From Myxococcales bacterium (GTDB lineage Bacteria; Myxococcota; UBA727; GCA-2721815): 64,000 nt of DNA. The notes beneath the pieces were generated by a model that saw only the letters and a program-made list of their open reading frames with translations, was not told where the DNA came from and did not search any database. A program made the translations under genes and the position numbers. The stretch lies in NCBI GenBank assembly GCA_002721815.1, contig PBLQ01000002.1, forward strand, positions 20,492-84,491. Reading direction: 5' to 3'. The stretch's first letter is position 1. The number at the start of each line of letters is the position of its first letter. Below, in pieces: positions 54,688 through 63,686 of the stretch.

Positions 54688-55794
54688 TTAAACATTGAAC
54701 TTAAAATGCATGACGTCACCGTCGCGCACCACGTATTCTTTGCCTTCGAGTTTCATTTTACCCGCGGCTTTACAAGGCGCATCGCCGCCGAGTTCAATAA
54801 AGTCTTCCCACCAAATCACCTCGGCTTTGATGAAACCGCGTTCGAAGTCCGTGTGAATGACACCGGCCGCCTGTGGGGCTTTGTCGCCTTCTTTGATGGT
54901 CCATGCGCGCACTTCTTTCACACCAGCGGTGAAATAGGTTTGCAAACCTAGCAGTTCAAATCCGCCGCGAATCAAACGGTGCAGGCCAGGGGCTTCAAGA
55001 CCAATCTCTTCTAAAAATTCAAAGCGATCTTCTTCGTCCATCTCGGCCATTTCTTCTTCGAACTTGGCGCAGATGGGCACCACGAGGTCCTTGCGCTCTG
55101 AGGCCAGCTCTTGAATGGCTTTTAAGTGGGGGTTGGTGGCGGGGTTGAGACCTTTTTCTGAAACGTTGGAAACGAAGAGGGTGGGCTTGCGCGTGATGAG
55201 ATGCATGTCGCGCATGATGTTGAACAGCACTTCGTCGGCCTCTTCGAACTCGAAGGTTCTTGCCGGCTTGCCCGCGTCGAGGTGGGCTGCTAAGTCGGCG
55301 CAAAGCGTCTCGGCCTTGAGCTCGACTTTGTCGCCGCTCTTTTTATATTTTTTGGCGCGCTCCAAACGCTTATCAACGGTTTCAAAGTCTGCCAAAATGA
55401 GTTCGGTTTCAATGGTGTCTACATCTCTCACAGGGTCGGGGCTGCCATCCACGTGCACCACATTTTCATCTTCAAAACAGCGGACCACATGTGCAATGGC
55501 ATCCACGCTTCGGATGTGGCTTAGAAACTTATTACCTAAGCCTTCGCCTTTGCTGGCACCTTTCACCAGGCCGGCGATGTCCACGAATTCAACGGCGGCG
55601 GGCAAAACCTTTTCAGGGCTCACGATTTTCGCGAGCTTTTCCAGCCGGTGGTCAGGCACGTCTACGATGCCCACATTGGGCTCGATGGTGCAAAACGGAT
55701 AGTTGGCCGATTCGGCTGTAGCGGTGGATAAGGCGTTAAAAAGGGTGCTTTTGCCTACGTTGGGCAAGCCCACAATACCTACGGATAAACCCAT
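54688..55794 (-). CDS. ychF: Ribosome-associated GTPase/ATPase YchF
   Basis: 368 residues from the ATG at 55794, with TTGGAG before it. GLPNVGKST is the P-loop. Also seen are NYPFCTIEPNVGIV, DIAGLVKGASKGEGLGNKFLSHIR, NVSEKG in place of NKxD (ATP preference in this family) and a C-terminal TGS-like domain with FTAGVKEVRAWTIKEGDKAPQAAGVIHTDFERGF. YchF binds ribosomes and responds to oxidative stress. It converges on the His-rich gene. Confidence 0.98.
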   Translation of the reverse strand: MGLSVGIVGLPNVGKSTLFNALSTATAESANYPFCTIEPNVGIVDVPDHRLEKLAKIVSPEKVLPAAVEFVDIAGLVKGASKGEGLGNKFLSHIRSVDAIAHVVRCFEDENVVHVDGSPDPVRDVDTIETELILADFETVDKRLERAKKYKKSGDKVELKAETLCADLAAHLDAGKPARTFEFEEADEVLFNIMRDMHLITRKPTLFVSNVSEKGLNPATNPHLKAIQELASERKDLVVPICAKFEEEMAEMDEEDRFEFLEEIGLEAPGLHRLIRGGFELLGLQTYFTAGVKEVRAWTIKEGDKAPQAAGVIHTDFERGFIKAEVIWWEDFIELGGDAPCKAAGKMKLEGKEYVVRDGDVMHFKFNV

Positions 55795-55898
55795 GAAAAA
55801 CTCCAAGTCATGAAAAACACTAGGGTCCTAACCTGTTTTGTTTCAGGAATAAAGGGGGACCGGTTGACCTCAAGCGTGAACTCAGGGAAAAGGGGAGA

Positions 55899-56690
55899 AT
55901 GGCAAAGACCGAAGAAAAACAACCCCTTGGGCGAGACCCCACCGAAAAAGAGGTGGCGGTCTTTGGTTACCTAAAAAAAGAGCCTCTTTCAGCGCATACT
56001 ACCGATGAGCGTTTGTGGCGCATGGCCGAGGTGGTGACCCAGCGTTTGCAAAGTGTCACGGTGGTCATGGAGAACCTTCATGATGCCCATAATGTGGGGG
56101 CGGTGGTTCGCACCGCGGAATGCTACGGCATCGATACATTGCACGTGGTGGAAATGCCCAACCCTTACAGCCCCAACAAAGGCATCGCACGTGGGGCCGA
56201 CAAATGGCTCAATGTAGAGCGGCACCAAGGGTTGAATCGCGTCATTGGCGATTTGGTGGCCGGTGGCTACACCATTTGTGCGGCCGATGTGGGAGAGGGC
56301 TGTGTCCCCATGTCAGAGCTGCCCATCGATAAACCCATTGCCATCCTGATGGGAAGTGAGCGTGACGGCGTTTCAGACCGTGCCAAGAAATTGGTGGATG
56401 TACGCTTTTCAATCCCCATGATGGGATTCACTGAAAGCTTCAATGTATCTGTGAGTGCGGCAGTGATTTTGCATGAAATCACCCAGCGTCGCCGTTCGTT
56501 TTTAAATGAACCTGGGGATATGCCCATTGAAAAGTGCCAAGAGCGCGCAGCGGGTTGGTTGCCCAGGGCCATTCGGCGCTCGGTGCAGCGGTTGATGGGG
56601 CAAGGGGTCGATGTGGTCGAAGCAGGAATTCGCAGCGGTACCAACGACGCTGTGCCTTTAGAAAACCAAGTCAAAGAACCCTCAACTTAA
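55899..56690 (+). CDS. trmH: TrmH-type tRNA/rRNA 2'-O-methyltransferase
   Basis: 263 residues, GGGGAG before the ATG. SPOUT motifs are NLHDAHNVGAVVRTAECYG (motif 1), AILMGSERDGVSD (motif 2) and MMGFTESFNVSVSAAVILHEITQRRR (motif 3), forming the knotted SAM site. The C-terminal tail resembles TrmH, which methylates G18 of tRNA; an rRNA-acting relative cannot be excluded. The last 9 bases overlap the convergent methyltransferase gene. Confidence 0.9.
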   Translation: MAKTEEKQPLGRDPTEKEVAVFGYLKKEPLSAHTTDERLWRMAEVVTQRLQSVTVVMENLHDAHNVGAVVRTAECYGIDTLHVVEMPNPYSPNKGIARGADKWLNVERHQGLNRVIGDLVAGGYTICAADVGEGCVPMSELPIDKPIAILMGSERDGVSDRAKKLVDVRFSIPMMGFTESFNVSVSAAVILHEITQRRRSFLNEPGDMPIEKCQERAAGWLPRAIRRSVQRLMGQGVDVVEAGIRSGTNDAVPLENQVKEPST

Positions 56691-57620
56691 GCGGCTGATT
56701 TCATAGCAACGGTGGATCTTTTTGTCTCTGTAGTCGAAAGGCACCGTTTTGTCTGAAATGTCCTTGAGTTGAAAATCTGGGGTGACTTTCCATTCCAGTT
56801 GGAACTTTCGAAAATTCGTCGAGAAAAACAAGGTGCCATTGGGGTTGAGCAGCGAGGTCATTTCATTGAGAAGTTGAATGTGGTCGGTTTGAATGTCGAA
56901 GGGCTTAACCATTTTTTTGCTGTTCGAAAAAGTGGGCGGGTCTAAAACGATAATATCAAAAGTTTCGTGGGAGAACTCAGGTCTGCCCGGCATGAGTATG
57001 TCTTCGCGCACAAAACGGTGCTTGCCCGCATCGATGTCATTGAGGGTGAAATTACGACGTGCCCAGTTGAGGTAGGTGTTGGACATGTCTACGGTCCAGA
57101 CTTCGGCGGCACCGGCCAAGGCGGCATACACCGAGAACGATCCAGTATAAGCAAAGAGGTTGAGGACTTTCTTGCCTGCGCTCATGTCGCCCACACGCTT
57201 TCTGAGGGACCGGTGGTCTAAAAACAGGCCGGTGTCCAGATAGTCATTGAGGTTCACCCAAAACTGTCCTTCGCCTTCTGTCACTTCGAAGAAGTCTCGG
57301 GTCTCGCCCAGTTTTTCGTATTGCTCTTTACCGCTTTGCCGCTGTCGGGCCTTTAAATAGGTATACCGGTCTTCGATTTGAAGGGTGTCGGCAATGATGG
57401 GGCAGTACTCAGCGGGGTTGCCATCGGAGCCATCGGCGCGGCCACGGTCAAAGACCACGGCGCGGTCCCCGTACACATCAATGATCAGCGGGATTTCAGG
57501 GATGTCACGGTCATACACCCTGAAACATTGAATTTGGTGGGTCTTACGCCACCCCTTTAGCTTTTTGAGGTTCTTGCGGAGGCGGTTGGCCAGCATTTGG
57601 GTTTTTTCGGGGGTACTCAC
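56682..57620 (-). CDS. RlmK-like 23S rRNA methyltransferase (stand-alone)
   Basis: 312 residues. It begins NRLRKNLKKLKGWRKTHQIQCFRVYDRDIPE, which is the start of the C-terminal (RlmK) half of the RlmKL fusion. A PUA-like strand set follows, then the Rossmann methyltransferase. FWVNLNDYLDTGLFLDHRSLR, VLNLFAYTGSFSVYAALAGA, TVDMSNTYLNWARRNF and LDPPTFSNSK hold the SAM and base-flip motifs. RlmK makes m7G2069. Here the RlmL (m2G2445) domain is absent, so it is a separate enzyme. Confidence 0.9.
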   Translation of the reverse strand: MSTPEKTQMLANRLRKNLKKLKGWRKTHQIQCFRVYDRDIPEIPLIIDVYGDRAVVFDRGRADGSDGNPAEYCPIIADTLQIEDRYTYLKARQRQSGKEQYEKLGETRDFFEVTEGEGQFWVNLNDYLDTGLFLDHRSLRKRVGDMSAGKKVLNLFAYTGSFSVYAALAGAAEVWTVDMSNTYLNWARRNFTLNDIDAGKHRFVREDILMPGRPEFSHETFDIIVLDPPTFSNSKKMVKPFDIQTDHIQLLNEMTSLLNPNGTLFFSTNFRKFQLEWKVTPDFQLKDISDKTVPFDYRDKKIHRCYEISRLS

Positions 57621-57844
57621 GATTTTGGCTCCTGGTTAGGGCGTACCACTTTCGGCCCCAGGAGTGAAATCCGGTTTCAATATGGAACCGAGGGATTTCC
57701 ATTTGGAACCCAATTTCACCCACACACCCGACCAAGAAGAAGAAAAAGTCTAAAAAACAGTCTCTTAGGAGGCTCTTCAAGGGTGGCACCCAACTCGCAC
57801 TATCAGGGGCATCAAACACACTTTCACCTTAACAGGAGTTCAAA

Positions 57845-59014
57845 ATGACTAACGTAAACAACAATAACAACATCGGAAATGCTTGGAACAATCTTTGGAA
57901 AGAGGCCGAAGAGTTGGCTGAAAAAGCCGGCGCCGCAGTGGTGGATGCTGGTCAAGAGTTTATCGAGAATACAAGTGACCGTTTTAGTAAGGCGGGCGAC
58001 ACCTTCGCCGAAAAGGGACTTGTACCGGGACTCATCGAAACCGCAGATGCGCTTTCGGTAGGTTCGCGCGTGGCGGATTTGGCTGATGCCGTAGGCTTGG
58101 TCGAAAGCGATGCCGCAAAGGAATATATTTCGGCGGCCACCAATACGGTGACCAATCCGTTGGTGGCCATCAAAGATATGTTTGAGTGTGGTGAAGCCCT
58201 CCGTAACCCAAAAGCGGAGTTGAACCGCCAGGTGGCCAAAAAGGGTTATGTACAAACTGGATTGTCACCCGTGCCATCAGCCAATGACGATTTTGTAAAA
58301 GTCAACTTGGCCCAAAAAATGGGTCGCGTCTTTGACGGCGAACTCAAGCTTCATGGCAAGGGCAAACAAAGTGAGAGCGTCCTGTCATTGCCTGCTGAAG
58401 AGCGCGACATCGAGGCTATTTTACGCGACCCCAATCTTTCTTTTGAAGACCGTGTGGCCATGGTGCTCGCGCATGTGTGCCATGAAATGCAAGAAGAGAT
58501 CGAAGAAGAACTGAAGAAACTCACCGATATGGGCAAAGGGTCCAAAGTTGGGGTGGATACCAAAGCTTTGGCAAAAGCGGGTCAATCGTTGTGCGGCTCT
58601 AACGAGGGCAATGTGCAAGACAATCTCAGTGATTTCATGAAAACCATCGAGCCGGTCGCGGACGTCTTAATGCCAGTGGTAGCACCGTTGGCCGCATCTG
58701 CGGTGGCGACCATTCCCGGTGCAGGGCCTTTCTTAGCGCCTTTAACCCCCATGGCCCTATCGGTAGCCAAAGACTTGGCTTTTTCGAGCACCAGCTCGAA
58801 CACGCAGGGCCACGCCAGAATGCAAATGGCCACGAACGGTACGGCTGTATCAGACGGAAATGCCAAAGGGGAAGGGGCTGACGGTCGTGCTTTACAAATG
58901 GAAAAGATCAAGCAGTTGAACAATCGTTTGAGTCAGATGCAGCAAGCCCTGAGCAATGTGTTGAACAACATGCACCGAACCTCCATGAACAGTGTCCGCC
59001 AAATCGCGGCCTAA
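57845..59014 (+). CDS. Unrecognised protein with hydrophobic middle and C-terminal coiled coil
   Basis: 389 residues, strong AGGAG before the ATG. The N-terminus is Asn-rich (MTNVNNNNNIGNAWNN). Amphipathic helices (EAEELAEKAGAAVVDAGQEFIE) and an acidic helix (FEDRVAMVLAHVCHEMQEEIEEELKKL) follow. Next comes a 35-residue hydrophobic region VADVLMPVVAPLAASAVATIPGAGPFLAPL. The C-terminal helix is MEKIKQLNNRLSQMQQALSNVLNNMHRTSMNS. No signal peptide. The layout, with a hydrophobic block between helices, resembles secreted translocator or pore-type proteins, but that is only a resemblance. A terminator separates it from the next gene. Confidence 0.75.
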   Translation: MTNVNNNNNIGNAWNNLWKEAEELAEKAGAAVVDAGQEFIENTSDRFSKAGDTFAEKGLVPGLIETADALSVGSRVADLADAVGLVESDAAKEYISAATNTVTNPLVAIKDMFECGEALRNPKAELNRQVAKKGYVQTGLSPVPSANDDFVKVNLAQKMGRVFDGELKLHGKGKQSESVLSLPAEERDIEAILRDPNLSFEDRVAMVLAHVCHEMQEEIEEELKKLTDMGKGSKVGVDTKALAKAGQSLCGSNEGNVQDNLSDFMKTIEPVADVLMPVVAPLAASAVATIPGAGPFLAPLTPMALSVAKDLAFSSTSSNTQGHARMQMATNGTAVSDGNAKGEGADGRALQMEKIKQLNNRLSQMQQALSNVLNNMHRTSMNSVRQIAA

Positions 59015-59027
59015 ATGGTGTGAGTGT

Positions 59028-59059
59028 GGCCGGGCCTCGAGAGGGGCCCGGCTTTTTTT
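59028..59059 (+). terminator. Intrinsic terminator or attenuator between the two unknown genes
   Basis: GCCGGGCC (TCGAGAGG) GGCCCGGC, then seven T, located directly before the GGAGG of the downstream gene. It would lower read-through into the second gene while leaving the first at high level. Confidence 0.85.
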
Positions 59060-59070
59060 GGAGGTGTCCC

Positions 59071-60108
59071 ATGACTTTTAATGACCGGTTTGAAAAGACC
59101 ACCCGAACTAATGTGTTTATCAGCGACCTAGGGAAATACAGCCCGCGTCTTTCGTGTCAATCCAACCCCGCTGAAATGAGCGTGCGCCTTAGAAACCTTG
59201 CTAAGGTACTAAAGGATACAGCCCGTGATGATGGGCTCATGTCGTTATGGATTTTGGGCGCCAAACAGGAACAAGTGGCTTTAGATTTGTTGGATAAATG
59301 CATGGTGCCCATCGATTTAAAAAAACAGTGCGAGACCAGCTGGAGACAGAATAAAAAACTTTTATCTAAACTTAGTGAGGGCATGCGCATTTCCGATGGC
59401 GCTTTGGCCTCTCACGTGAAGTCTTGGCCGCGGGCCCAAAGATTGCGAGCACTCAATCTCATTTTGGCGCTGAAGGGGGAACAGCCCGCGAGTGAAATGG
59501 CCATGTGGTGGGCACATATGAATGTGGGTTGTTTGCACAAAAAAATGGTCGGGCACTTGGTACGGTTGGGAGACTTATTGGACCGTGCGGGCTGCCAAAT
59601 CAAAAATGCCCCTCCAGATTTTATAGCCAAATTGAACGACAAGCAGCATTGGGTGTCGTTGCCCAAGCCTTGGCCAGTGGTGGCCACACTGCTTCAGCGG
59701 TTGGGTGGTCGTGTTGTTTTTTCTGGAAACCGAAAGGGATTGGCCATGTTGAGCGAACCGAGCGCCGCATGGGCGATGCCTAAAGGGAACTGTTTTTTTT
59801 CAAAACACGTCTCCGAGAAGGGAAGCCACCACTACCGGGCAATGATGCAAAAAGATCTGAAAACATTTTATCAACAACGGCAAAATAAAGATGTTGTCTA
59901 TGGCGAGCTGCTTGTTCCTTTGGATTTCAAAGTCCTCAATGCATTGGAAGACTCTGGGTTAGAGCCCTCCAAGGAGTTGGTGCAAACCCTTCGTAGAACG
60001 TTGTGTGAGTTCTTCAGATTAGAATTCAATGAAGATGAGGACTGGGTGCCCACATTTGTTCAGCGTGCAGTGAAGCGTGTGGCGGTACCCATGCTGTATG
60101 CTTTATAA
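59071..60108 (+). CDS. Unrecognised protein, partner of the upstream gene by position
   Basis: 345 residues from the ATG at 59071, with GGAGG 6 bases before it. No signal peptide. The N-terminal half is helical (LRNLAKVLKDTARDDGLMSLWILGAKQEQVALDLLDKCMVPIDLKKQCETSW). Later parts include PKPWPVVATLLQRLGGRVVFSGNRKGLAMLSEPSAAWAMPKGNCFFSKHVSEKG and ELVQTLRRTLCEFFRLEF. No family recognised. Codon use looks normal and the frame is intact. It lies 56 bases after the upstream gene and is convergent with the pectate lyase gene. Confidence 0.75.
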   Translation: MTFNDRFEKTTRTNVFISDLGKYSPRLSCQSNPAEMSVRLRNLAKVLKDTARDDGLMSLWILGAKQEQVALDLLDKCMVPIDLKKQCETSWRQNKKLLSKLSEGMRISDGALASHVKSWPRAQRLRALNLILALKGEQPASEMAMWWAHMNVGCLHKKMVGHLVRLGDLLDRAGCQIKNAPPDFIAKLNDKQHWVSLPKPWPVVATLLQRLGGRVVFSGNRKGLAMLSEPSAAWAMPKGNCFFSKHVSEKGSHHYRAMMQKDLKTFYQQRQNKDVVYGELLVPLDFKVLNALEDSGLEPSKELVQTLRRTLCEFFRLEFNEDEDWVPTFVQRAVKRVAVPMLYAL

Positions 60109-60116
60109 AAGAGGCC

Positions 60117-61562
60117 TTATTGCGCGCCGGCATTGGCCTCAAGGTCGGACATTAAGCCGGTCGTATCGTCAGCAACGTAGGTATAGAAGTCTGAAGGTGA
60201 GAAAACAGTCCCTCGTTCTTCTGCGGTGGCCCCATCCAAGAACAGATCATCATGAGATTCCACTTTTCCCTCTCCGCTGTCTTCGCCCACTTGGGTAATG
60301 ATGGCATCCAACTTCCAATCCACCAGATTGGCTTTAAAAACATTTTTTTCCGAGTAGCATTCTGAGTTGGTGGAACAGCCCATCCCGTATGAACCCCATT
60401 TGTCGAAGAAGTTGTTATAAGCATGGACCTTGCCGTGACGCAGTCTGGGGTGACGCTGTTTTGTTTCCTTAAACCAATTATGATGGAGGGTTACTCGGGT
60501 GTTTTCGTCTTGGGTGTCATTGTCATTGGCTGAGATTAAGATGACCTTGTCGTGATTGCTGAATTTGTTCCAGGACAATGTTGCATCTTTGGTGCCTTTG
60601 GTGAGGTCGATAAGCCCGTCGCTGTAGTTAGAGAAGGAACAGTGATGAATCCAAATCTTATCACCGCCTTTAACTTGGATGGCATCTCTGTCATCGCCAC
60701 TGGGGCCTTCTTTGAAAATCAGATTGGTAATAATGATGTTGTTTTTATTATTCGCACGCATGCCCCCGTTAAAAATACGGATGTACTGACCGCGGGCATC
60801 AATGGTGATGTTGCTGGGCAGGGTGATGTCGGAGTTGAGTTGGATATCTCCACTCACCGTAAAGCGTACCCAGGTGGGGCCGCTGGCGCCTTCAATACAT
60901 TTTCGGAGGCTACCAGAGCCCGAGTTGGTTGTGCTGGTGACCGTGCAGACTGTCCCGTTTTTGCCGCCGGTGGTGTTGGCGCCGAAACCAAAGAGTTCAT
61001 CGAAAAGGTCATCGTAGGCCGCAGTGGTGCTGGTGACTTCAGGGGGGGCAGTGACGGGTCCTTCACAAACACAGTAATCTGAGCTGTGGCCGGTGAGCGC
61101 ATCGCATCCCAGCGCTGGTCTGGAATCATCGGCACGACATTCATCCTCGATATTCTCCCAAATTTCGGCGCAGCCCAGGCCCACCGATGCGCACACCTCA
61201 TGGCAGCCAGCCCCATCATAAAACACGGCGGTGCACCGGTTGGGGCTTTCATCGCACAACTCCCAGTTGGCATTGGCGCTGATGGCCGAACAATCAGGGC
61301 CAATGCTAATGGTCCCACCATCCTGTGGCACGCTTGGAGGCACACCAGCATCCCCGGGTGACTCAATAACGGATGCGTCGTACGTGTGTTGTTCGAATTC
61401 AGTGATGGAAGCGTCTGGCAAAAACGTGGATGAGTTTGAATCCTGAGGAGACGGGCAGCCGAAACAGCATGTGGCTAAGATGGCTACAAAAAGGCTGTCA
61501 CTAAACCGGCCTTTAAATGTTTTCTTTTCAAGATGTGCTGAATTCACGTGCGCACGCCCCAC
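60117..61562 (-). CDS. Pectate lyase family 1 lipoprotein
   Basis: 481 residues from a GTG at 61562, since the N-terminal region has no ATG. SLFVAILATCCFGC is the lipoprotein signal, followed by a DAG-type linker and a Cys-rich segment (residues 90-175). The C-terminal 290 residues are a right-handed beta-helix. Pectate lyase family 1 motifs are ITNLIFKEGPSGDDRDAIQVKGGDKIWIHHCSF, DGLIDLTKGTKDATLSWNKFSNHDKVILI and RHPRLRHGKVHAYNNFF with the catalytic Arg. It cleaves polygalacturonate by beta-elimination. Lipid anchoring at the surface would be consistent with the DAG linker. Confidence 0.9.
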   Translation of the reverse strand: MGRAHVNSAHLEKKTFKGRFSDSLFVAILATCCFGCPSPQDSNSSTFLPDASITEFEQHTYDASVIESPGDAGVPPSVPQDGGTISIGPDCSAISANANWELCDESPNRCTAVFYDGAGCHEVCASVGLGCAEIWENIEDECRADDSRPALGCDALTGHSSDYCVCEGPVTAPPEVTSTTAAYDDLFDELFGFGANTTGGKNGTVCTVTSTTNSGSGSLRKCIEGASGPTWVRFTVSGDIQLNSDITLPSNITIDARGQYIRIFNGGMRANNKNNIIITNLIFKEGPSGDDRDAIQVKGGDKIWIHHCSFSNYSDGLIDLTKGTKDATLSWNKFSNHDKVILISANDNDTQDENTRVTLHHNWFKETKQRHPRLRHGKVHAYNNFFDKWGSYGMGCSTNSECYSEKNVFKANLVDWKLDAIITQVGEDSGEGKVESHDDLFLDGATAEERGTVFSPSDFYTYVADDTTGLMSDLEANAGAQ

Positions 61563-61749
61563 CTGATTGATTGCCGGCCCTTATATCATGGTTGGCAAGC
61601 TTGTCCATGCGGCACTGCAGTTTCGACTGGGCAACCTAAACTTCATGAAACGGATACCTCGGTTCGGTTTTGACGCGTCAGAGAATGACGTTTATTGCCA
61701 TTTTTTCAGTATGATACGGTTGAACGAGGTAGGGCCTAATTTGCATTTC

Positions 61750-62349
<600 letters not shown>

Positions 62350-62372
62350 GCCGTGGATTTCATGGAAAACAA

Positions 62373-63683
62373 GTGAAAGAACAGAATTCTGCTATCGTGG
62401 TTGGTGCCGGAATCACTGGGCTCACGGCTGCGCTCTTGCTTTCGAAAAAGAACATCAGCGTCACATTGTACGAGTCAGATTCTGTGCATGGTGGTATGCT
62501 CGCACCCGTTTGTTTTGATGGCTTTGAATTAGACAGAGGTTCGCATCGGGTACACCCGGAAGCTCATCCCTTGCTTTTAAAGCTGACTGCCGAGGCCGAT
62601 TGGAGGCATAAAGAAAGAAGAGGCACTCTCATCTTAAATCGAAGAAGATTGCCTTATCCATTGGACCCCATTCGTTTTATTGCTGGTTTGGGCTTTCTCT
62701 CCTCAATCTCTATGGCGTATGGGTGGTTGCGACGTCCGAATGCTTTAAGGCAGACGGTGCGATGGGAGAAGGAAAGAAAAGAGGTGGCGGTCGACGAGGG
62801 CTTTGAGTCTTTTGTTGTGCGACGTGTCGGTCGTTCTGCCTACAGACGCTTCTACGAGCCATACGCCCGCAAAGTTTGGGGAATCGAGCCGAAGGACTTG
62901 TCGCAGACCGTGGCAAAGCAGCGCGTGTCCACGACCAATCCCGCGCAAAGTATATTCAAAAAATCTCAACGACAATTTTTATATCCCGCCAGTGGCATGT
63001 CTTCGTTGATTGAATTATTACGAAAAAAAAATGAAGACGCAGGTGTTCAAATAAATTTGGACACGCCATTCAAACTTAGTGATGCCGAGAATAAGCCAAC
63101 CTTTTATACGGGGCATTTACATTCGGTGGTTCCTGACTCTCAACTTTCATATCGGGGTTTATATTTAGTTTACCTCGTTGTGGAACAAAAATGCCTTGAT
63201 GATACGGACACTTGGTATGCTCCCGAAACACGATACTGGTTTGGGCGCGTGTCACAGCCCGCTCAGTTTTCAGAGCTTCTTGGCCGGCCAGAACAACGAA
63301 TTTTATGCGTTGAAATCCCCGAAGGCAATTGGGGCGCGCAACAGGACTTTACGAAGCAAGCTCAGGAGCTAGTTCACCAATTGCGTGACGCGAAAATTTT
63401 AAAGACGCCGGGTCCTATTTTGGATATTCGACAAGTTTTTTTACCCCAAGTTTATCCCATGTATCGGAGAGATTGGGTGCATGAACAACGGCGAGCCTTA
63501 ATGTATTTGGCGCAACGAGGAAAAATTTATCCATGTGGTAGGCAGGGCCTTTTTTTACATTGTAACATGGATCAAGCGGTTGCGACGGCAGAGGCTGCAG
63601 TAAAGCATTATCTTTCGGGTGGCAGTCCCATGTCATGGGTGACGCAGTGTCAAAATTTTGCTGATTTCCGGGTTCGTGATTAA
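62373..63683 (+). CDS. FAD-dependent amine-oxidase-fold oxidoreductase
   Basis: 436 residues from a GTG at 62373 (CATGGAAAACAA before it). A GTG at 62313 would overlap the upstream gene more. AIVVGAGITGLTAALLLSKKNISVTLYESD is the FAD-binding Rossmann loop, followed by DGFELDRGSHRVHP. FYEPYARKVWGIEPKDLSQTVAKQR and FLYPASGMSSLIELLRKK are typical of protoporphyrinogen-oxidase-like proteins, UDP-galactopyranose mutase and carotenoid desaturases. A sugar-modifying or other role cannot be told apart. The next gene starts 4 bases after the stop. Confidence 0.85.
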   Translation: MKEQNSAIVVGAGITGLTAALLLSKKNISVTLYESDSVHGGMLAPVCFDGFELDRGSHRVHPEAHPLLLKLTAEADWRHKERRGTLILNRRRLPYPLDPIRFIAGLGFLSSISMAYGWLRRPNALRQTVRWEKERKEVAVDEGFESFVVRRVGRSAYRRFYEPYARKVWGIEPKDLSQTVAKQRVSTTNPAQSIFKKSQRQFLYPASGMSSLIELLRKKNEDAGVQINLDTPFKLSDAENKPTFYTGHLHSVVPDSQLSYRGLYLVYLVVEQKCLDDTDTWYAPETRYWFGRVSQPAQFSELLGRPEQRILCVEIPEGNWGAQQDFTKQAQELVHQLRDAKILKTPGPILDIRQVFLPQVYPMYRRDWVHEQRRALMYLAQRGKIYPCGRQGLFLHCNMDQAVATAEAAVKHYLSGGSPMSWVTQCQNFADFRVRD

Positions 63684-63686
63684 TCC

